From the NCBI GenBank assembly GCA_016935295.1, contig JAFGRF010000033.1, positions 1 to 5,547 on the forward strand: a DNA stretch of 5,547 nt. The letters are read 5' to 3'. The stretch is from Caldifarciminota bacterium. Lineage in GTDB: Bacteria; Hydrothermota; Tepidihabitantia; Tepidihabitantales; Tepidihabitantaceae. A program made the translations under genes and the position numbers. Below, in pieces: positions 4,811 through 5,547 of the stretch; the first letter of the stretch is position 1, and every line of letters starts with the position of its first letter. The notes under the pieces were generated by a model. That model saw only the letters and a list, made by a program, of their open reading frames with translations. It ran no database searches and was not told where the DNA came from.

Positions 4811-5547
4811 TGCTGGACTACGAGGCGGGCGGCGGTACCTGAGCACGCGCGGACGAAGTAGACTCCGCTCGGTAAGGCGTGCAGTTCGAGTTCCAAGTAG
4901 CGGACTCCGGCACGGGCTGTGACTGCCTGCTGCACACGGCCAGCGACGTCCACCAGAGTCACATGCACGGGCGCTAGGAGTGGCCGAGAGAACTCGACCG
5001 TAGCTCTGGCTCGGCATGGGTTCGGCCGAACCGCAACGGCAGCAGCCAGGTTGTAGGGACCTTCGTGCCCGCGTGCCTCATCGACGCCTATCGCCCAGTC
5101 GCCGAATCCCATAACCAAGCCGTACTCCCCGACGGCCCAGGCATGCGTGCTGTCGAGCATGCACACGTCATACAGGTCGGATGTGAACTCGCTCTCGTCC
5201 GAGGCCCAAGTCTGCCCGCCATTGCTGGTGCGGAGTATCAGGCCATTGTTCCCAACTATCGCTCCGTGCATCGAATCACAGAAAGCGATCGCCTGCAGCC
5301 CGGAATGAACAACCCCGCCATCCCAGGTCACGCCGCCGTCGGTCGTCTGGGACAACTCCGAATCAGAGATGGCCCAGCCGGTGGTCAGGGTGGTCATCTT
5401 CAGCCGCTTCACCCCGAGCCCGGTCGCGATGATGGTCCACGAATCGCCGCTATTCATCGTTCGCCGTATGTTCCCGCGCGAATCGATGACCCAGCCGTGC
5501 AGGGTGTCCACAAAGCTGATGTCGGGCGGCTCGTCATCACCTGCCGT
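4807..5547 (-). CDS. Secreted YCF48/BNR-like repeat protein with T9SS type A sorting tail, C-terminal 246 residues
   Basis: The frame is open through the right edge, so the start and any signal peptide are missing; no stop occurs between 5511 and 5547. The visible part has three Asp-box motifs (S/T-x-D/N-x-G-x-x-W) about 38 residues apart: TMNSGDSW (30-37), TTDGGVTW (68-75) and TSNGGQTW (107-114). Each is preceded by a phrase such as DTLHGWVIDSRGNI or DSMHGAIVGNNGLI, the usual YCF48/BNR-like propeller blade pattern. A fourth blade (DSTHAWAVGEYGLVMGFGDW) has lost its Asp-box. From RPNPC (174-178) to the end lies a sorting tail of about 70 residues: RATVEFSRP, VHVTLVDVAGRV, LPSGVYFVRACSG and a final RLVVQH. 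In T9SS bacteria such tails direct export and surface anchoring and are then removed. The ligand or enzymatic role is unknown. The gene is 514 bp upstream of tldD and probably a separate transcript. Confidence 0.88.
   Translation of the reverse strand, partial: TAGDDEPPDISFVDTLHGWVIDSRGNIRRTMNSGDSWTIIATGLGVKRLKMTTLTTGWAISDSELSQTTDGGVTWDGGVVHSGLQAIAFCDSMHGAIVGNNGLILRTSNGGQTWASDESEFTSDLYDVCMLDSTHAWAVGEYGLVMGFGDWAIGVDEARGHEGPYNLAAAVAVRPNPCRARATVEFSRPLLAPVHVTLVDVAGRVQQAVTARAGVRYLELELHALPSGVYFVRACSGTAARLVVQH

Noticed and set aside
4397..5017. Minus-strand open frame of 206 codons across the array and into the secreted-protein gene
   Set aside because: Its first 70 or so codons lie out of frame inside the well-supported sorting-tail gene and are Arg/Ser/Pro-rich shadow sequence. 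No ATG start occurs between that gene and the array. Only the array part has a pattern, and it mirrors the plus frame.

Overview
The window reads as an ordinary chromosomal stretch from a high-GC bacterium. All four confident genes lie on the minus strand. The best lineage clue is the right-hand gene, whose product has YCF48/BNR-like Asp-box repeats followed by a C-terminal tail of the type A Por-secretion (T9SS) sorting class. Such tails are typical of the Bacteroidetes/FCB assemblage and of several high-GC candidate phyla (WOR-3/Stahlbacteria-like or Eisenbacteria-like lineages). Placement below that level is inference.

Layout, in the direction of minus-strand transcription (right to left). 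(1) 5547-4807: the 3' part of a secreted beta-propeller-type protein with a sorting tail. (2) 4806-4293: about 500 bp without a confident gene. It holds a degenerate array with a strict 12-bp period (4460-4735, 23 units), a 27-bp near-palindrome at one end of that array, and a candidate promoter just before tldD. A weak plus-strand ORF runs through the array, and its stop codon overlaps the stop of the secreted-protein gene in a shared CTAG. (3) 4292-2919: tldD, the zinc-metalloprotease subunit with HEAFGH. (4) 2918-2832: an 87-bp spacer made largely of two tracts of 7-bp repeats, which also holds a possible 15-codon leader ORF ending 2 nt before tldE. (5) 2831-1530: tldE (pmbA), the partner without a zinc motif. 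(6) A perfect 24-bp palindrome (1520-1543) whose loop contains the tldE stop codon. (7) 1500-1: the N-terminal 500 residues of a Lon-family (AAA_32/LonB-like) ATP-dependent protease, behind a strong AAGGAGG ribosome binding site. Its proteolytic domain lies outside the window.

tldD, tldE and the Lon-like gene are codirectional with short spacers and look like one transcription unit for intracellular proteolysis. TldD and TldE are known to act as a heterodimer that cleaves unfolded peptides, and the Lon-like protein would be an AAA+ protease. Their joint function here is inferred from position only.

I see no tRNA, rRNA, CRISPR array or transposase gene. The most unusual feature is the 12-bp-period array at 4460-4735. 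Its units keep a few anchor bases in register while the bases between them vary freely. The two RNA-structure candidates at the gene junctions of the operon come next. None of these is proven to be a new system.
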